This document shows, piece after piece, positions 17,813-27,323 of a stretch of 64,000 bases of DNA. Made by a program: the position numbers and the translations under genes. Numbering within the stretch: the first letter of the stretch is position 1; each line of letters begins with the position of its first letter. The DNA comes from Halostreptopolyspora alba (GTDB lineage Bacteria; Actinomycetota; Actinomycetes; Streptosporangiales; Streptosporangiaceae), in assembly GCA_003725585.1 (NCBI GenBank), contig RJMB01000015.1, positions 62,001 to 126,000 on the forward strand. Direction: 5' to 3'. The notes under the pieces were generated by a model. It did not search any database and was not told the DNA's origin. It was given only the letters and a program-made list of their open reading frames with translations.

Positions 17813-18451
17813 ATGCTCAGATTCCTGCGTCCGAGGATCGCTCGGCTGATGGGGCCCACCGGTCGGTTCCTGCACCGCATGGGGCTCAGTGCGAACACGG
17901 TCACCCTCGTTGGCACCACAGGGGTGGTCGTGTGCTCCCTGCTCTTCTACCCGCGGGGTTACCTCTACGTCGGGTCCGTGCTCGTCACCGTCTTCGTGCT
18001 CTTCGACATGCTCGACGGCGCGGTGGCTCGCGCGGCCGGATCCGAGAGCACGTGGGGCGCCTTCCTCGACTCGACGCTCGACCGCCTGTCCGACGCCGCG
18101 GTCCTGTCCGGCCTGCTGTTGTGGTTCATGGGCGAGGGTGATGACCGCACGCTCGCCTGGGTGTCCCTGTTCTGCCTGGTCAGTGGGTTCGGCGTGTCGT
18201 ATGTCAAGGCGCGGGCGGAGGGGCTCGGGGTCAACTGCGACGTGGGGTTCGCCGAGCGTTCCGAGCGGCTCATCCTGGTCCTGGTCGCCGCCGCGCTGGG
18301 CGGTCTGGGGGTCCCCTACGCGCTGGCGGGGGGGCTGTGGCTGCTCGCGGCGATGAGCGCCATCACGATCGTGCAGCGCCTGCTCGAGACGCACGCTCGC
18401 CTCACCACACCGCAGCGGCACGCCGGCGACACCGGAAGCTCGCAGGGCTAG
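17813..18451 (+). CDS. pgsA: Phosphatidylinositol phosphate synthase (CDP-alcohol phosphotransferase)
   Basis: A 212-residue membrane enzyme that joins CDP-diacylglycerol to inositol phosphate, the first step toward phosphatidylinositol and PIMs. The CDP-alcohol signature is complete: DMLDGAVARAAGSESTWGAF followed by LDSTLDRLSD (near 66-95), with the metal-binding aspartates intact. About six hydrophobic segments follow. The position between a HIT gene and PatA/PimA-like genes equals that of mycobacterial pgsA1 (Rv2612c), supporting inositol phosphate rather than glycerol phosphate as acceptor. AGAGG precedes the ATG. Confidence 0.93.
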   Translation: MLRFLRPRIARLMGPTGRFLHRMGLSANTVTLVGTTGVVVCSLLFYPRGYLYVGSVLVTVFVLFDMLDGAVARAAGSESTWGAFLDSTLDRLSDAAVLSGLLLWFMGEGDDRTLAWVSLFCLVSGFGVSYVKARAEGLGVNCDVGFAERSERLILVLVAAALGGLGVPYALAGGLWLLAAMSAITIVQRLLETHARLTTPQRHAGDTGSSQG

Positions 18452-18511
18452 GGTGACCCGCCGGCGCCACGACGAGGAGACGAGGACACGAGCGACCAGC
18501 CGGGAGGCGAG

Positions 18512-19486
18512 GTGCGAGAACGAGCGACCGCGGTCGCCTACGCGTTGGGGTGGGGGCTGCTCCGGGTGGTGCCGGAGTGGCTCGGCCGCGCCGTGTTCCG
18601 GGGCCTCGCCGAGTTCGCTTGGCTGCGACGCACTGACAAGGTCCGGCAGCTGGAGGCCAACCTGCGTCGGGTCACCGGCCCGGATGTCCCCGAGGAACGG
18701 GTGCGCGCCCTCTCCCGCGCCGGTATGCGCTCGTACCTGCGCTACTTCTACGAGATGTTCCGGCTGCCCGCCATGGGACGGGCCATAACCGAACGCACCC
18801 GCGCCACCGGCATCGAGGAGCTCGAGGCGCGCATCCGCGCCGGTCGGGGCGTGGTGGCGGCGTTGCCGCACATGGGCAACTGGGACCACGCGGGCGCCTG
18901 GATCACCATGCGCGGAACCCCCCTGACCACGGTCGCCCAGCGCGTGCGACCGGAGAGCGTGTTCAACCGGTTCCTGGCCTTCCGCACCGGCCTGGGAATG
19001 GAGGTCCTCCCGCTCACTGGGGGCGAGGGCAACAACGCTGGCCGGCTCGCCCGGCGGCTGCGCGAGGGCCGGCTCGTCTGTCTGCTGGCCGACCGGGACC
19101 TCACACCGGGGGGTATCGAGGTCACGTTCTTCGGGGAGCCCGCGCGCATGCCCGCCGGGCCGGCGGCGCTCGCCGAGCGGACCGGGGCCGCGCTGATGCC
19201 GGTGTCCCTCTGGTACGAGGGACCCGAATGGCGGATCAGGGTGCACGACGAGATTCCGGTGCCCGCGGGGGGCGACCGCGTGGCTCGGGTACGCGCCATG
19301 ACCCAGGAGCTGGCCCACGTCTTCGAGGGCGCGATCGCCGAACATCCCGAGGACTGGCACATGCTGCAACGTGTGTTCAGCGCCGACACGGTGGACACGG
19401 CCGACACGGCCGGAGCCGTGGGTAGCGTGGAGGAACCGGGGGGCGCCTCGGAGACGGATCCCCCGCGGCGCGGCGCCGACGGCTGA
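18512..19486 (+). CDS. PIM acyltransferase (PatA-like, LpxL/HtrB family)
   Basis: A 324-residue membrane-associated acyltransferase of the lipid A acyltransferase superfamily. The catalytic HMGNWDHAG (HX4D/E type) lies near residue 119 and LLADRDLTPGGIEVTFFGEPARMPAGPAAL forms the second block near 193. In mycobacteria PatA (Rv2611c) acylates the mannose of PIM1/PIM2; the same neighbours here make that the likely role. The GTG start follows GGGAGGCGAG. The C-terminal 35 residues (repeated TVDTADTAG) are low complexity. Confidence 0.9.
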   Translation: MRERATAVAYALGWGLLRVVPEWLGRAVFRGLAEFAWLRRTDKVRQLEANLRRVTGPDVPEERVRALSRAGMRSYLRYFYEMFRLPAMGRAITERTRATGIEELEARIRAGRGVVAALPHMGNWDHAGAWITMRGTPLTTVAQRVRPESVFNRFLAFRTGLGMEVLPLTGGEGNNAGRLARRLREGRLVCLLADRDLTPGGIEVTFFGEPARMPAGPAALAERTGAALMPVSLWYEGPEWRIRVHDEIPVPAGGDRVARVRAMTQELAHVFEGAIAEHPEDWHMLQRVFSADTVDTADTAGAVGSVEEPGGASETDPPRRGADG

Positions 19487-19501
19487 CGGAGGCGGTACGA
19501 C

Positions 19502-20647
19502 ATGCGTGTTGGGCTGGTCTGTCCCTACACCTGGGATGTGCCGGGAGGTGTCCAGCAGCATGTGGCGGACCTCGCCGAGGCGCTCATGGAGCTTGGCCAC
19601 GAGGTGTCGGTCCTGGCGCCGTGTGACGACGAGAGCGACCTGCCGCCCCACGTGGTCTCGGCCGGTGGAGCGGTTCCGGTGCCCTACAACGGGTCGGTCG
19701 CGCGGCTGGCGTTCGGGTTCCGCCCGGCCGCCCGGGTGCGCAGGTGGATCCGTGAGGGCGACTTCGACCTGCTGCACGTGCACGAGCCCACCGCCCCCAG
19801 CCTGTCCCTGCTGGCCTGCTGGGTGGCCACCGGTCACATCGTCGCCACGTTCCACACCTCTAACCCCCGATCGCGGGCGATGGCGGTGTCCGCGGCCGTG
19901 CTGCGCGTCGCCCTGGAGAAGATCAACGGCCGTATCGCCGTGTCGGAGGCGGCCCGGAAGACGCTCGTGGAGCACCTCGGTGGCGACGCGGTCCTCATCC
20001 CGAACGGTGTCGCGGTGTCGCGTTTCGAACAGTGCGAGCCGCTGGACGGCTGGCCCGGTGACGGGGGCGCGATCGGCTTCCTGGGGCGGGTGGACGAGCC
20101 GCGCAAGGGCCTCGGTGTCCTGCTGGACGCGTTCGGCGAGCTGGGAGAGGAGCGTCCCGGGCTGCGACTGCTGGTCGCCGGCCCCGGCGACAGCGACGAG
20201 GTCCTCCAACGGGTTCCCGAGGGACTACGTGACCGGGTGGTGCTGCTCGGCCGGGTCGACGACGCCGACAAGGTGCGCGCCTACCACTCCGTTGACGTCT
20301 TCTGCGCGCCGAACCTCGGAGGGGAGAGCTTCGGAATCGTGCTGACGGAGGCCATGTCCGCCGGCTCCGCCGTTCTCGCCAGCGACATCCCCGCCTTCAG
20401 GCACGTGCTGCGCGAGGGCGCCGCCGGCGAGCTCTTCCCGGTGGGCGACGCGGAGGCGCTGGCGCGGGGCGCGGCGGAACTGCTGGACTCCCCCGAGCGC
20501 AGGCGGGCCCTCTCAGCGGCGGCGCGTAAGGAGGTCCGCGCCTACGACTGGCGCACGGTGGCCGTCGACGTCGTGCGTGTGTACGAGACCGTGCTGCTGG
20601 CCGGGAACGACAGGTCGGTGGCGGTGGCCCAGCGGGTGCGTGAGTGA
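19502..20647 (+). CDS. pimA: GDP-mannose:phosphatidylinositol mannosyltransferase
   Basis: A 381-residue GT-B fold, GT4 family enzyme, expected to transfer mannose from GDP-Man to phosphatidylinositol at the inner membrane face. It starts MRVGLVCPYTWDVPGGVQQH, with the Gly-rich loop and the acceptor-side His typical of PimA, has LHVHEPTAPS (near 98) and HTSNPRS, and the C-terminal FCAPNLGGESFGIVLTEAM with the Glu-x7-Glu sugar-nucleotide motif. Position after PatA and PIP synthase matches Rv2610c. Its stop overlaps the next ATG (TGATG). Confidence 0.93.
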   Translation: MRVGLVCPYTWDVPGGVQQHVADLAEALMELGHEVSVLAPCDDESDLPPHVVSAGGAVPVPYNGSVARLAFGFRPAARVRRWIREGDFDLLHVHEPTAPSLSLLACWVATGHIVATFHTSNPRSRAMAVSAAVLRVALEKINGRIAVSEAARKTLVEHLGGDAVLIPNGVAVSRFEQCEPLDGWPGDGGAIGFLGRVDEPRKGLGVLLDAFGELGEERPGLRLLVAGPGDSDEVLQRVPEGLRDRVVLLGRVDDADKVRAYHSVDVFCAPNLGGESFGIVLTEAMSAGSAVLASDIPAFRHVLREGAAGELFPVGDAEALARGAAELLDSPERRRALSAAARKEVRAYDWRTVAVDVVRVYETVLLAGNDRSVAVAQRVRE

Positions 20648-21213
20648 TGTTCACGGTCGCCGACTGGGCCACCGCCGTCAGCGTCGTCGTGGCCGTGCTG
20701 GTCGTGGTCTCGTTCTACGTCTCCTGGCGGGCGAGCAGGCTGGACCGGATGCACACCCGGGTGGAGACGGCCTCCGCCGCGCTGGACGCGGCGCTGCTGC
20801 GCCGCGGCGCGGCGGTGCTTGAGCTGGCCTCGCGCAGCGAGCTGGAGCCGGCCTCGGCGATACTGCTGGCCGACGCCGCGGCGCAGGCGCGTCGCGCCAG
20901 TAACGGCGACGGTGACGGTGAGCGAGAGCTGGCCGAGAGCAACCTGTCGCGGGCACTGCGGGAGGTGGTGGACCAGCCCGGCTTCCACGAGGCCGTGTCG
21001 GCCGGTGCCGACGGTGACGAGTTGCTCGTCGAGGTCGGGGCGGTGGCCAAGCAGGTACACCTGGCGCGCCGGTTCTACAACGACGCGGTCGCGCGTACCC
21101 GCGAGGCACGCGCGAGCCGCCTGGTGCGGGTGCTGCGTCTCGCCGGGCACGCGCGGCTGCCGGAGTTCTTCGACATGGACGACGAGCCGCCCCGATTCGC
21201 CCGCCTCACCTGA
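20647..21213 (+). CDS. LemA-like membrane-anchored protein
   Basis: A 188-residue protein with one N-terminal membrane helix (about 5-26, DWATAVSVVVAVLVVVSFYV) and a helical cytoplasmic or outside part. The C-terminal block KQVHLARRFYNDAVARTREA...RLVRVLRLAGHARLPEFFDMDD strongly recalls the LemA family end (ARRYYN...PEFF). Function of LemA proteins is unclear. Starts by a one-base overlap with pimA (TGATG), so it belongs to the PIM operon; equivalent genes follow pimA in other actinobacteria as I remember. Confidence 0.75.
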   Translation: MFTVADWATAVSVVVAVLVVVSFYVSWRASRLDRMHTRVETASAALDAALLRRGAAVLELASRSELEPASAILLADAAAQARRASNGDGDGERELAESNLSRALREVVDQPGFHEAVSAGADGDELLVEVGAVAKQVHLARRFYNDAVARTREARASRLVRVLRLAGHARLPEFFDMDDEPPRFARLT

Positions 21214-21517
21214 GGGGGCGTAGCGGGGAAACCCGCGCGAGGCCCCGGTGTGACATGTCTCGCCGTCTCGGCCCGTTGACCATCCCCGCTCCCGTCTGCC
21301 CCACTCCCGCGTGGCCCGCCAACGGGGACGTTGGGCCATGTGACGAGCCTCGGTCGCCGCGCGTGCCGATATGGCGCGAGAAGGGCGTGTGGTGGGGAAC
21401 TACCATGGAGGGGGAACGCCGAGGCGGCCACACGCCGCCGAGGGTCCCAAGGATCAGCGCACCAACAGCGCATCGCATCGAGGTGACACCGTGTCTGTCC
21501 AGAAGGAGACCGCCGCC

Positions 21518-22429
21518 GTGGCCAACACCGCCGACAACCCGACCGAGAGCACGCTCGGCACCACTCGCGTCAAGCGCGGTATGGCGGAGCAGTTGAAGAA
21601 CGGCGTCATCATGGACGTGGTCACGCCCGAACAGGCCAAGATCGCCGAGGACGCCGGAGCCGTGGCGGTGATGGCCCTCGAACGGGTGCCCGCCGACATC
21701 CGCGCGGACGGCGGGGTGGCCCGCATGTCCGACCCCGACATGATCGACGGCATCGTCTCGGCCGTCTCGATCCCCGTCATGGCCAAGGCCCGTATCGGCC
21801 ACTTCGTCGAGGCGCAGGTTCTCCAGTCCCTCGGTGTCGACTTCATCGACGAGTCCGAAGTGCTGACCCCCGCCGACGAGGCGCACCACATCGACAAGCT
21901 CGCCTTCACCGTCCCCTTCGTGTGCGGCGCCACCAGCATCAGCGAGGCGCTGCGCCGGATCGGGGAGGGAGCCGCGATGATCCGGTCCAAGGGCGAGGCC
22001 GGCACCGGGAACGTCGTGGAGGCCACCCGCCACATGCGGGCGATCCGTTCCGAGATCAAACGACTGGGAACACTCGACGAGGTCGAGTTGTTCGCGGCGG
22101 CAAAGGAGCTGCGGGCGCCCTACGACGTCGTCAAGGAGGTGGCGCGGATCGGCAAGCTTCCGGTTCCGCTGTTCTCGGCGGGCGGTGTCGCCACCCCCGC
22201 TGACGCCGCGATGATGCGCCAGCTGGGCGCCGAGAGCGTCTTCGTCGGCTCGGGCATCTTCAAGTCCGACGAGCCCGGCAAGCGGGCCGACGCGATCGTG
22301 CAGGCCACCCTGCACTACGATGACCCCTCGGTGGTCGCGAAGGTGTCGCGCGGGCTGGGAACCGCCATGGTGGGCATCAACCTGGACAACCTTGACGAGA
22401 CCGAGCGCTACGCCGGTCGCGGCTGGTAG
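21518..22429 (+). CDS. pdxS: Pyridoxal 5'-phosphate synthase subunit PdxS
   Basis: The lyase subunit of the DXP-independent PLP synthase, making PLP from ribose 5-phosphate, glyceraldehyde 3-phosphate and ammonia delivered by PdxT. The 303-residue TIM barrel shows [19 protein letters not shown] (early Asp), [15 protein letters not shown] with the first active Lys, and [17 protein letters not shown] with the second Lys. The GTG at 21518 has AAGGAGA at a good spacing and gives the normal length; a GTG 27 bases upstream is possible. Next gene pdxT supplies the glutaminase. Confidence 0.96.
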   Translation: MANTADNPTESTLGTTRVKRGMAEQLKNGVIMDVVTPEQAKIAEDAGAVAVMALERVPADIRADGGVARMSDPDMIDGIVSAVSIPVMAKARIGHFVEAQVLQSLGVDFIDESEVLTPADEAHHIDKLAFTVPFVCGATSISEALRRIGEGAAMIRSKGEAGTGNVVEATRHMRAIRSEIKRLGTLDEVELFAAAKELRAPYDVVKEVARIGKLPVPLFSAGGVATPADAAMMRQLGAESVFVGSGIFKSDEPGKRADAIVQATLHYDDPSVVAKVSRGLGTAMVGINLDNLDETERYAGRGW

Positions 22430-22479
22430 TGCCCGCGTTCCCCGAAAATCGCACCGGCTGAGCAAGCGAGGCAGGTTCA

Positions 22480-23088
22480 ATGTCCGCCACACCCAGCATC
22501 GGCGTCCTCGGCCTCCAGGGGGACACCGCCGAGCACCTGGCCGCCCTGGGTGGTCTGGGCGTGCCCGGAACGCCGGTCACGCGCCCGGAACGCCTCGACG
22601 ACGTGCAGGGGCTGATCATCCCCGGGGGCGAGTCGACGACGATGGCCAAGCTCGCGGTCCGATACGAGCTCATGGAGCCACTGCGTAAGCACGTGGCCGA
22701 GGGTATGCCCGTCTACGGCACCTGCGCGGGCATGATCATGCTCGCCGACCGGGTGCTCGACGGCATCGAGGACCAGCAGACCATCGGCGGGATCGACATG
22801 ACGGTACGCCGCAACGCCTTCGGCCGTCAGACCGAGTCCTTCGAGGCCAACGTGCGCATCGAGGGGGCCGGCGAGGCCCCGTTCGACGCGGTGTTCATCC
22901 GTGCCCCGTGGGTGGAGTCGGTCGGTGAGGACGTGCGGGTACTCGGCAGGGTCACCTACGGCGAGAAGGCCGGTAGGATCGTCGCCGTGCGGCAGGGCGG
23001 CTTGCTGGCCACCTCGTTCCATCCCGAACTCACCGGGGACCCGCGACTCCACCGACTCTTCGTCGAAATGGTGAAAGGACAGGCATGA
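22480..23088 (+). CDS. pdxT: Pyridoxal 5'-phosphate synthase glutaminase PdxT
   Basis: A 202-residue class I glutamine amidotransferase that releases ammonia from glutamine for PdxS. The nucleophile lies in YGTCAGMI (near residue 80) and the His-Glu pair in SFHPELT near 185; [11 protein letters not shown] is the oxyanion and substrate block. It directly follows pdxS (50-base gap) and overlaps yebC by ATGA. Confidence 0.96.
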   Translation: MSATPSIGVLGLQGDTAEHLAALGGLGVPGTPVTRPERLDDVQGLIIPGGESTTMAKLAVRYELMEPLRKHVAEGMPVYGTCAGMIMLADRVLDGIEDQQTIGGIDMTVRRNAFGRQTESFEANVRIEGAGEAPFDAVFIRAPWVESVGEDVRVLGRVTYGEKAGRIVAVRQGGLLATSFHPELTGDPRLHRLFVEMVKGQA

Positions 23089-23834
23089 GCGGCCACTCCA
23101 AGTGGGCCACCACGAAGCACAAGAAGGCCGTCATCGACGCCAAGCGTGGCAAGCTGTTCGCCAAGCTGGTCAAGAACGTCGAGGTGGCCGCGCGTATGGG
23201 TGGTGGGGACCCAGAGGGCAACCCGACGCTCTATGACGCCATCCAGAAGGCCAAGAAGAGCAGTGTCCCGCTGGACAACATCGAACGGGCCCGCAAACGC
23301 GGTTCCGGTGAGGAGGCCGGCGGTTCCGAGTGGCACACCGTCATGTACGAGGGCTACGCCCCCGGCGGTGTCGCGTTGCTCGTGGAGTGCCTCACCGACA
23401 ACAAGAACCGCGCCGCCTCCGAGGTGCGTACGGCGATCACCCGCAACGGCGGGTCGATGGGCGACGCCGGCTCGGTCTCCTACCTGTTCAGCCGGAAGGG
23501 TGTCGTGATCGTCCCCAAGGAGGGCACGAGCGAGGACGAGGTCACGATGGCGGTGCTCGACGCCGGCGCCGAGGACGTCAACGACCTCGGTGAGTCCTAC
23601 GAGGTGATCTCCGAAGCCTCCGATGTCGTCCCGGTGCGCAAGGCACTGCAGGAGGCCGGCATCGAGTACGACTCGGCCGAGACCCCGTTTCTTCCGAGCG
23701 CCGAGGTCCCGCTCGACCAGGAAACGGCGAAGAAGGTCGCGCGCGTCATCGACGCGCTGGAGGACTCCGACGACGTGCAGTACGTCTACTCCAACGCCGA
23801 CTTCCCCGAGGAGGCCGTCGAGACGGCCGGCTGA
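23085..23834 (+). CDS. yebC: YebC/PmpR family protein
   Basis: A 249-residue protein with the family opening [25 protein letters not shown] and the later [28 protein letters not shown]. Members are annotated as DNA-binding regulators; recent work on relatives points to a ribosome-linked role at proline-rich stretches. Its overlap with pdxT and position before ruvCAB are conserved in actinobacteria. Confidence 0.95.
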   Translation: MSGHSKWATTKHKKAVIDAKRGKLFAKLVKNVEVAARMGGGDPEGNPTLYDAIQKAKKSSVPLDNIERARKRGSGEEAGGSEWHTVMYEGYAPGGVALLVECLTDNKNRAASEVRTAITRNGGSMGDAGSVSYLFSRKGVVIVPKEGTSEDEVTMAVLDAGAEDVNDLGESYEVISEASDVVPVRKALQEAGIEYDSAETPFLPSAEVPLDQETAKKVARVIDALEDSDDVQYVYSNADFPEEAVETAG

Positions 23835-23971
23835 GCCGCACCGCGTGGGGCCGGCGACGTCCGTTCGGCCGGTCCCCGACGCGTACCACCCTCCCTCTCG
23901 CGCTGGAGCGTGTGGCGCCTGAGGGAACCACCGCGGGGAGTGTCCGGCCTCCCCGTGTCCCCGGATACCGG

Positions 23972-23994
23972 TAGGATCTACGAACGAACGTTCG
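23972..23994 (+). promoter_or_regulatory. ruvC promoter -10 with overlapping LexA (SOS) box
   Basis: TAGGAT (23972-23977) is a typical actinobacterial -10. Three bases later lies CGAAC-GAAC-GTTCG (23981-23994), an exact match to the Gram-positive/actinobacterial LexA consensus CGAACN4GTTCG. It lies 31 bases before the ruvC start, so LexA would block the start site of the ruvCAB operon until DNA damage. The -35 is not obvious. Confidence 0.8.
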
Positions 23995-24024
23995 AGCCGG
24001 ACCGGGGGAGGGGCACACCCACCA

Positions 24025-24573
24025 ATGCGCGTGTTGGGGATCGACCCGGGGCTCACCCGGTGCGGGGTCGGCGTGGTCGACGGTTCCATCGGCCGGTCAC
24101 TGTCGTTGACGGCGGCGGGGGTCGTGCGTTCCTCCGCCGAAGACGACCTGCCCACGCGGCTGCTCGGGATCGAGCGGGGAATCGACGCGTGGCTGGACAC
24201 CCACGACCCCGACGCCGTGGCCGTGGAGCGGGTGTTCGCCCAGCACAACGTCAGCACCGTCATGGGCACCGCCCAGGCCAGCGCCGTCGCCATCACCCGC
24301 GCCGCCCGCCGGGGGCTGCCCGTCGCGATGCACACCCCCAGCGAGGTCAAGGCCGCCATCACCGGCAGCGGGCGAGCCGAGAAAGCCCAGGTGCAGCACA
24401 TGGTCGCCCGGGTGCTGCGGCTGGCGACAGCCCCCAAACCGGCCGACGCCGCCGACGCCGTGGCCCTGTCCGTCTGTCACATCTGGCGCGGCGGAGCGCA
24501 GGAACGGATGGCCCGGGCCCAACAGGAGTTCGCGCGTAAGGTCGAACTGGCGCGGCAGGCGCGCGGACGCTAG
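24025..24573 (+). CDS. ruvC: Holliday junction resolvase RuvC
   Basis: A 182-residue RNase H-fold endonuclease that cuts Holliday junctions symmetrically. The acidic catalytic residues are visible in [14 protein letters not shown] (first Asp), [16 protein letters not shown] (Glu) and [15 protein letters not shown] (final two Asp). GGGGGAGGGG precedes the ATG. First gene of ruvCAB, directly under the LexA box. Confidence 0.97.
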   Translation: MRVLGIDPGLTRCGVGVVDGSIGRSLSLTAAGVVRSSAEDDLPTRLLGIERGIDAWLDTHDPDAVAVERVFAQHNVSTVMGTAQASAVAITRAARRGLPVAMHTPSEVKAAITGSGRAEKAQVQHMVARVLRLATAPKPADAADAVALSVCHIWRGGAQERMARAQQEFARKVELARQARGR

Positions 24574-24610
24574 CCGCCACCGTGTACCGAACCCGAGGGG
24601 GGACGAAGTC

Positions 24611-25222
24611 GTGATCGCGTTCCTGAGCGGCCGTGTGGCCGTGCGCGGCGGCGACACCGCCGTGATCGAGGTGGGTGGTGTTGGTATGACCGTCCACTGC
24701 TCTCCCGCCACCCTCTCCGGGCTGCGGGTCGGAGAGAACGCGACCGTCGCGACGTCGCTGGTGGTGCGCGAGGACTCGCTGACCCTCTACGGGTTCGCCG
24801 ACGACGACGAACGTGATGTCTTCGAGCGGCTCCAGCAGGCCAGCGGCGTGGGACCGCGCCTCGCGCTGGCGATGCTGGCGGTCCACACCCCCGAGGCGCT
24901 GCGGCGGGCCGTGGCCGCGGAGGACACAGCGGCGCTCACCCGGGTCCCCGGAATCGGCCGCAAAGGGGCCCAGCGCATCGTGCTGGAGCTGCGCGACAAG
25001 CTCGGCCCCGCCCTCGACACCGGCGAGGCGACCGCGCCCGTTGACGACGCCCCGGCTGGGGCTGTGTCGTGGCGCCCCCAGGTCGTCTCCGGCCTGGTCA
25101 ACCTGGGGTGGCCCAGCCGGGACGCCGAGGCCGCCGCCGACGCCGTCGCGCCCGAGGCGGAGGAGCACGCCGATGTCGCGGTTCTGCTGCGCAGTGCCCT
25201 GCGCAGACTGAGCCGCGTCTGA
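24611..25222 (+). CDS. ruvA: Holliday junction branch-migration subunit RuvA
   Basis: A 203-residue junction-binding protein: an N-terminal OB fold (MIAFLSGRVAVRGGDTAVIEVGGVG), two helix-hairpin-helix units (ASGVGPRLALAML and VPGIGRKGAQRIVLEL) and a C-terminal three-helix domain (VSGLVNLGWPSRDAEAAAD) that contacts RuvB. GTG start with GAGGGGGG upstream. Confidence 0.97.
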   Translation: MIAFLSGRVAVRGGDTAVIEVGGVGMTVHCSPATLSGLRVGENATVATSLVVREDSLTLYGFADDDERDVFERLQQASGVGPRLALAMLAVHTPEALRRAVAAEDTAALTRVPGIGRKGAQRIVLELRDKLGPALDTGEATAPVDDAPAGAVSWRPQVVSGLVNLGWPSRDAEAAADAVAPEAEEHADVAVLLRSALRRLSRV

Positions 25223-25285
25223 CCTCCGGCACGACCGCACCGGGCCGGACGACGCAACGGACCGGCGGAAAGGAGCCGACCCCTG

Positions 25286-26413
25286 ATGGCCGAACACGAG
25301 CGCGACACGGTCTCCTCCGAGGCCGACGGGGACGAACGGGCGCTGGAGAGCACACTGCGTCCCAGGCGGCTGGCCGACTTCGTCGGCCAGGACCGGGTGT
25401 GTGAGCAACTCTCCCTGGTACTGCGCAGCGCCCAACAAAGGAACCGGGTGCCCGACCACATCCTGATGTCGGGCGGTCCCGGGCTGGGCAAGACCACCCT
25501 GGCGATGATCATCGCCGCCGAGCTGGGGGCGCCGCTGCGGATCACCTCCGGCCCCGCGATCGAGCGCTCCGGGGATCTCGCCGCGATCCTCTCCACGCTG
25601 CAGGAGGGAGAGGTGCTGTTTCTGGACGAGATCCACCGCATGGCGCGCCCGGCCGAGGAGATGCTCTATGTCGCCATGGAGGACTTCCGGGTGGACGTCG
25701 TCGTGGGCAAGGGGCCCGGCGCCACCGCGGTCCCGATCGACATCTCTCCCTTCACCCTGGTCGGGGCGACGACGAGGGCCGGGTTGCTGCCGGCGCCGCT
25801 CCGCGACCGGTTCGGCTTCGTCGGACACATGGACTTCTACGGGGCCGCCGACCTGGAGCTGATCCTGCGCCGTTCGGCGGGCATGCTCGACGCCGAGCTG
25901 GACGACGCCGCCGCGGCCGAGATCGCCGGCCGCTCTCGGGGAACCCCGCGCATCGCCAACCGGCTGCTGCGGCGGGTGCGCGACTACGCCGAGGTGCGCG
26001 GCGACGGCCGGCTCACCGTGGCGACCGCCCGTTCCGCGCTCAGCCTGTACGAGGTCGACGAGCAAGGGCTCGACCGGCTGGACCGGGCCGTGCTGCACGC
26101 CCTGCTCCGGCGGTTCCGCGGCGGTCCGGTGGGGTTGTCGACGTTGGCGGTCTCGGTGGGGGAGGAGCCCGAGACGGTGGAGGTGGTCGCCGAACCGTTC
26201 CTGGTGCGCTCCGGCTACATCGCCCGCACCCCGCGCGGCCGGATCGCCACGCCCGACGCCTGGGCGCACATGGGTATCACCCCGCCCAAGGACGCCGCGT
26301 TCGGCGCGGCCGACCTGTTGATCCCCGAGGGGGAGGAACAAGAGGGGGAGGAACAACAGGGGCGGTCGGCCCCGACGACGGACACCTCCGCCGACACACC
26401 ACCCACCCGTTGA
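25286..26413 (+). CDS. ruvB: Holliday junction branch-migration helicase RuvB
   Basis: A 375-residue AAA+ motor. Walker [12 protein letters not shown] (near residue 69), Walker [10 protein letters not shown] (near 113), sensor 1 [11 protein letters not shown] and a C-terminal winged helix ending near [14 protein letters not shown]. Compared with the usual 340-350 residues it has an extra acidic, Gln-rich tail with the repeat [11 protein letters not shown], likely disordered. AAAGGAG precedes the ATG. Confidence 0.97.
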   Translation: MAEHERDTVSSEADGDERALESTLRPRRLADFVGQDRVCEQLSLVLRSAQQRNRVPDHILMSGGPGLGKTTLAMIIAAELGAPLRITSGPAIERSGDLAAILSTLQEGEVLFLDEIHRMARPAEEMLYVAMEDFRVDVVVGKGPGATAVPIDISPFTLVGATTRAGLLPAPLRDRFGFVGHMDFYGAADLELILRRSAGMLDAELDDAAAAEIAGRSRGTPRIANRLLRRVRDYAEVRGDGRLTVATARSALSLYEVDEQGLDRLDRAVLHALLRRFRGGPVGLSTLAVSVGEEPETVEVVAEPFLVRSGYIARTPRGRIATPDAWAHMGITPPKDAAFGAADLLIPEGEEQEGEEQQGRSAPTTDTSADTPPTR

Positions 26414-26724
26414 ACAGCGCGATTCGGCCGGGCGCACCGATGGTGCGGGAAACCGCGAGACTCCCCGGGAAGCCGAAAGGTCGCCGAACCGTTAGGTGCC
26501 CCGCGGGGGGCGGGGGTGGCGTGTCGCACGTGCCCGCGTAGGCTGGTGGGTAGGCGTTGCGCGCCGCCCGGCCGGTCTCACCGCCGTCCGGCCCGGTCAT
26601 GACCGCGACGGCGACGGGAACACCACCCGGAGGGTGCGCGTTGTACTAGAGCGTGCCGTCGAGGGCGTTGTGACCACATAGCAGGGCTGGCGGACACGAG
26701 AACCCGTTGACGAAAGGATCGCCC
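26414..26724. other. Intergenic region ruvB-yajC
   Basis: This 311-base region holds no convincing gene. It probably carries the yajC promoter; a TTGTAC followed by TAGAGC lies near 26640-26655, but the spacing is wrong for a standard promoter, so I make no call. Confidence 0.35.
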
Positions 26725-27108
26725 GTGCAGGAGGGCTACCACATTCTCGCGTTGGGCGGCGGCGGAGGCGGCGACCTCTTCAGCATGATCTGGCCGTTCG
26801 CGCTCATCCTCGTAGTGTTCTGGCTGCTTTTCATCCGCCCGCAGCGGAAGAAGCAGCAGCAGGAGCAGCAGATGCAGAACACGCTGCGGCCCGGCGTGGA
26901 GGTACTGACCAAGGCCGGGTTCTACGGCACCGTGGTCGAGGTGCGCGAGAACGACGTCGAGCTGGAGATCTCGCCCGGCACCCGGGTCCGCATGCTCAAG
27001 CAGGGGATCGGTGACGTGATCTCGCCGAAGGACGACATCCCCGACGACACCCCGGTCGAGGACCGCCCCGACTTCCCGGGTGACGACCGCAACGACGGTC
27101 CCCGCTAA
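26725..27108 (+). CDS. yajC: Preprotein translocase accessory subunit YajC
   Basis: A 127-residue membrane protein: short Gly-rich start, one helix (about 17-36, SMIWPFALILVVFWLLFI) directly followed by RPQRKKQQQEQQ, and the conserved RPGVEVLTKAGFYGTVVEV. YajC normally works with SecD-SecF, whose genes follow it in most actinobacteria; here they do not. GTG 26725 has AAAGGA 7 bases upstream; a TTG 18 bases upstream is less likely. A strong hairpin follows the stop. Confidence 0.93.
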   Translation: MQEGYHILALGGGGGGDLFSMIWPFALILVVFWLLFIRPQRKKQQQEQQMQNTLRPGVEVLTKAGFYGTVVEVRENDVELEISPGTRVRMLKQGIGDVISPKDDIPDDTPVEDRPDFPGDDRNDGPR

Positions 27109-27121
27109 CCAGCCTGGCGAA

Positions 27122-27152
27122 CGCGGGCGGCGCGCCAGCCACGCCGCCCGCG
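27122..27152 (+). terminator. Terminator hairpin after yajC
   Basis: A perfect 11-bp stem, CGCGGGCGGCG against CGCCGCCCGCG, with a nine-base loop begins 14 bases after the yajC stop. It suggests yajC is now the last gene of its transcript. Confidence 0.65.
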
Positions 27153-27245
27153 CCAATGCCGCTGCCGCGCTGCGAGGAGGGTCGGCGAGTCCGCTGGCTC
27201 CTCATCACGCGGGGAGGGCGCGGCCGGGATCCGGCCTCGCGGCGT

Positions 27246-27323
27246 GTCCATCCGTGCTTCAACGCGATCGTTACTCGCCGCGGCGCTGTGGCTGTGCTTG
27301 AACTAGTCGGTGTCGTGTCTCAT
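27246..27323 (-). pseudogene. Remnant of a second DUF397 gene with in-frame TAG
   Basis: Directly after the intact DUF397 gene, overlapping its stop by ATGA, a second copy of the gene start can be read: M-R-H-D-T-D-stop-F-K-H-S-H-S-A-A-A-S-N, against MRHDTDWFKSSHSAGASN in the intact copy. The Trp codon TGG is TAG. The first 27 bases differ at only two positions. Similarity fades after about 25 codons and the rest of the gene is not recognisable. This is a decayed tandem duplicate. Confidence 0.75.

Noticed and set aside
17660-20209. An 849-codon open frame on the minus strand across the PIM genes
   Set aside because: It lies opposite well-supported pgsA, acyltransferase and pimA genes and only reflects GC-rich codon bias; no domain or ribosome site.
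24359-26437. A 692-codon minus-strand frame opposite ruvC-ruvA-ruvB
   Set aside because: Shadow of ruvCAB; no family signature.
27320-27323. Read-through or recoding of the TAG in the DUF397 remnant
   Set aside because: The rest of the copy has lost family similarity, so simple decay explains it better.
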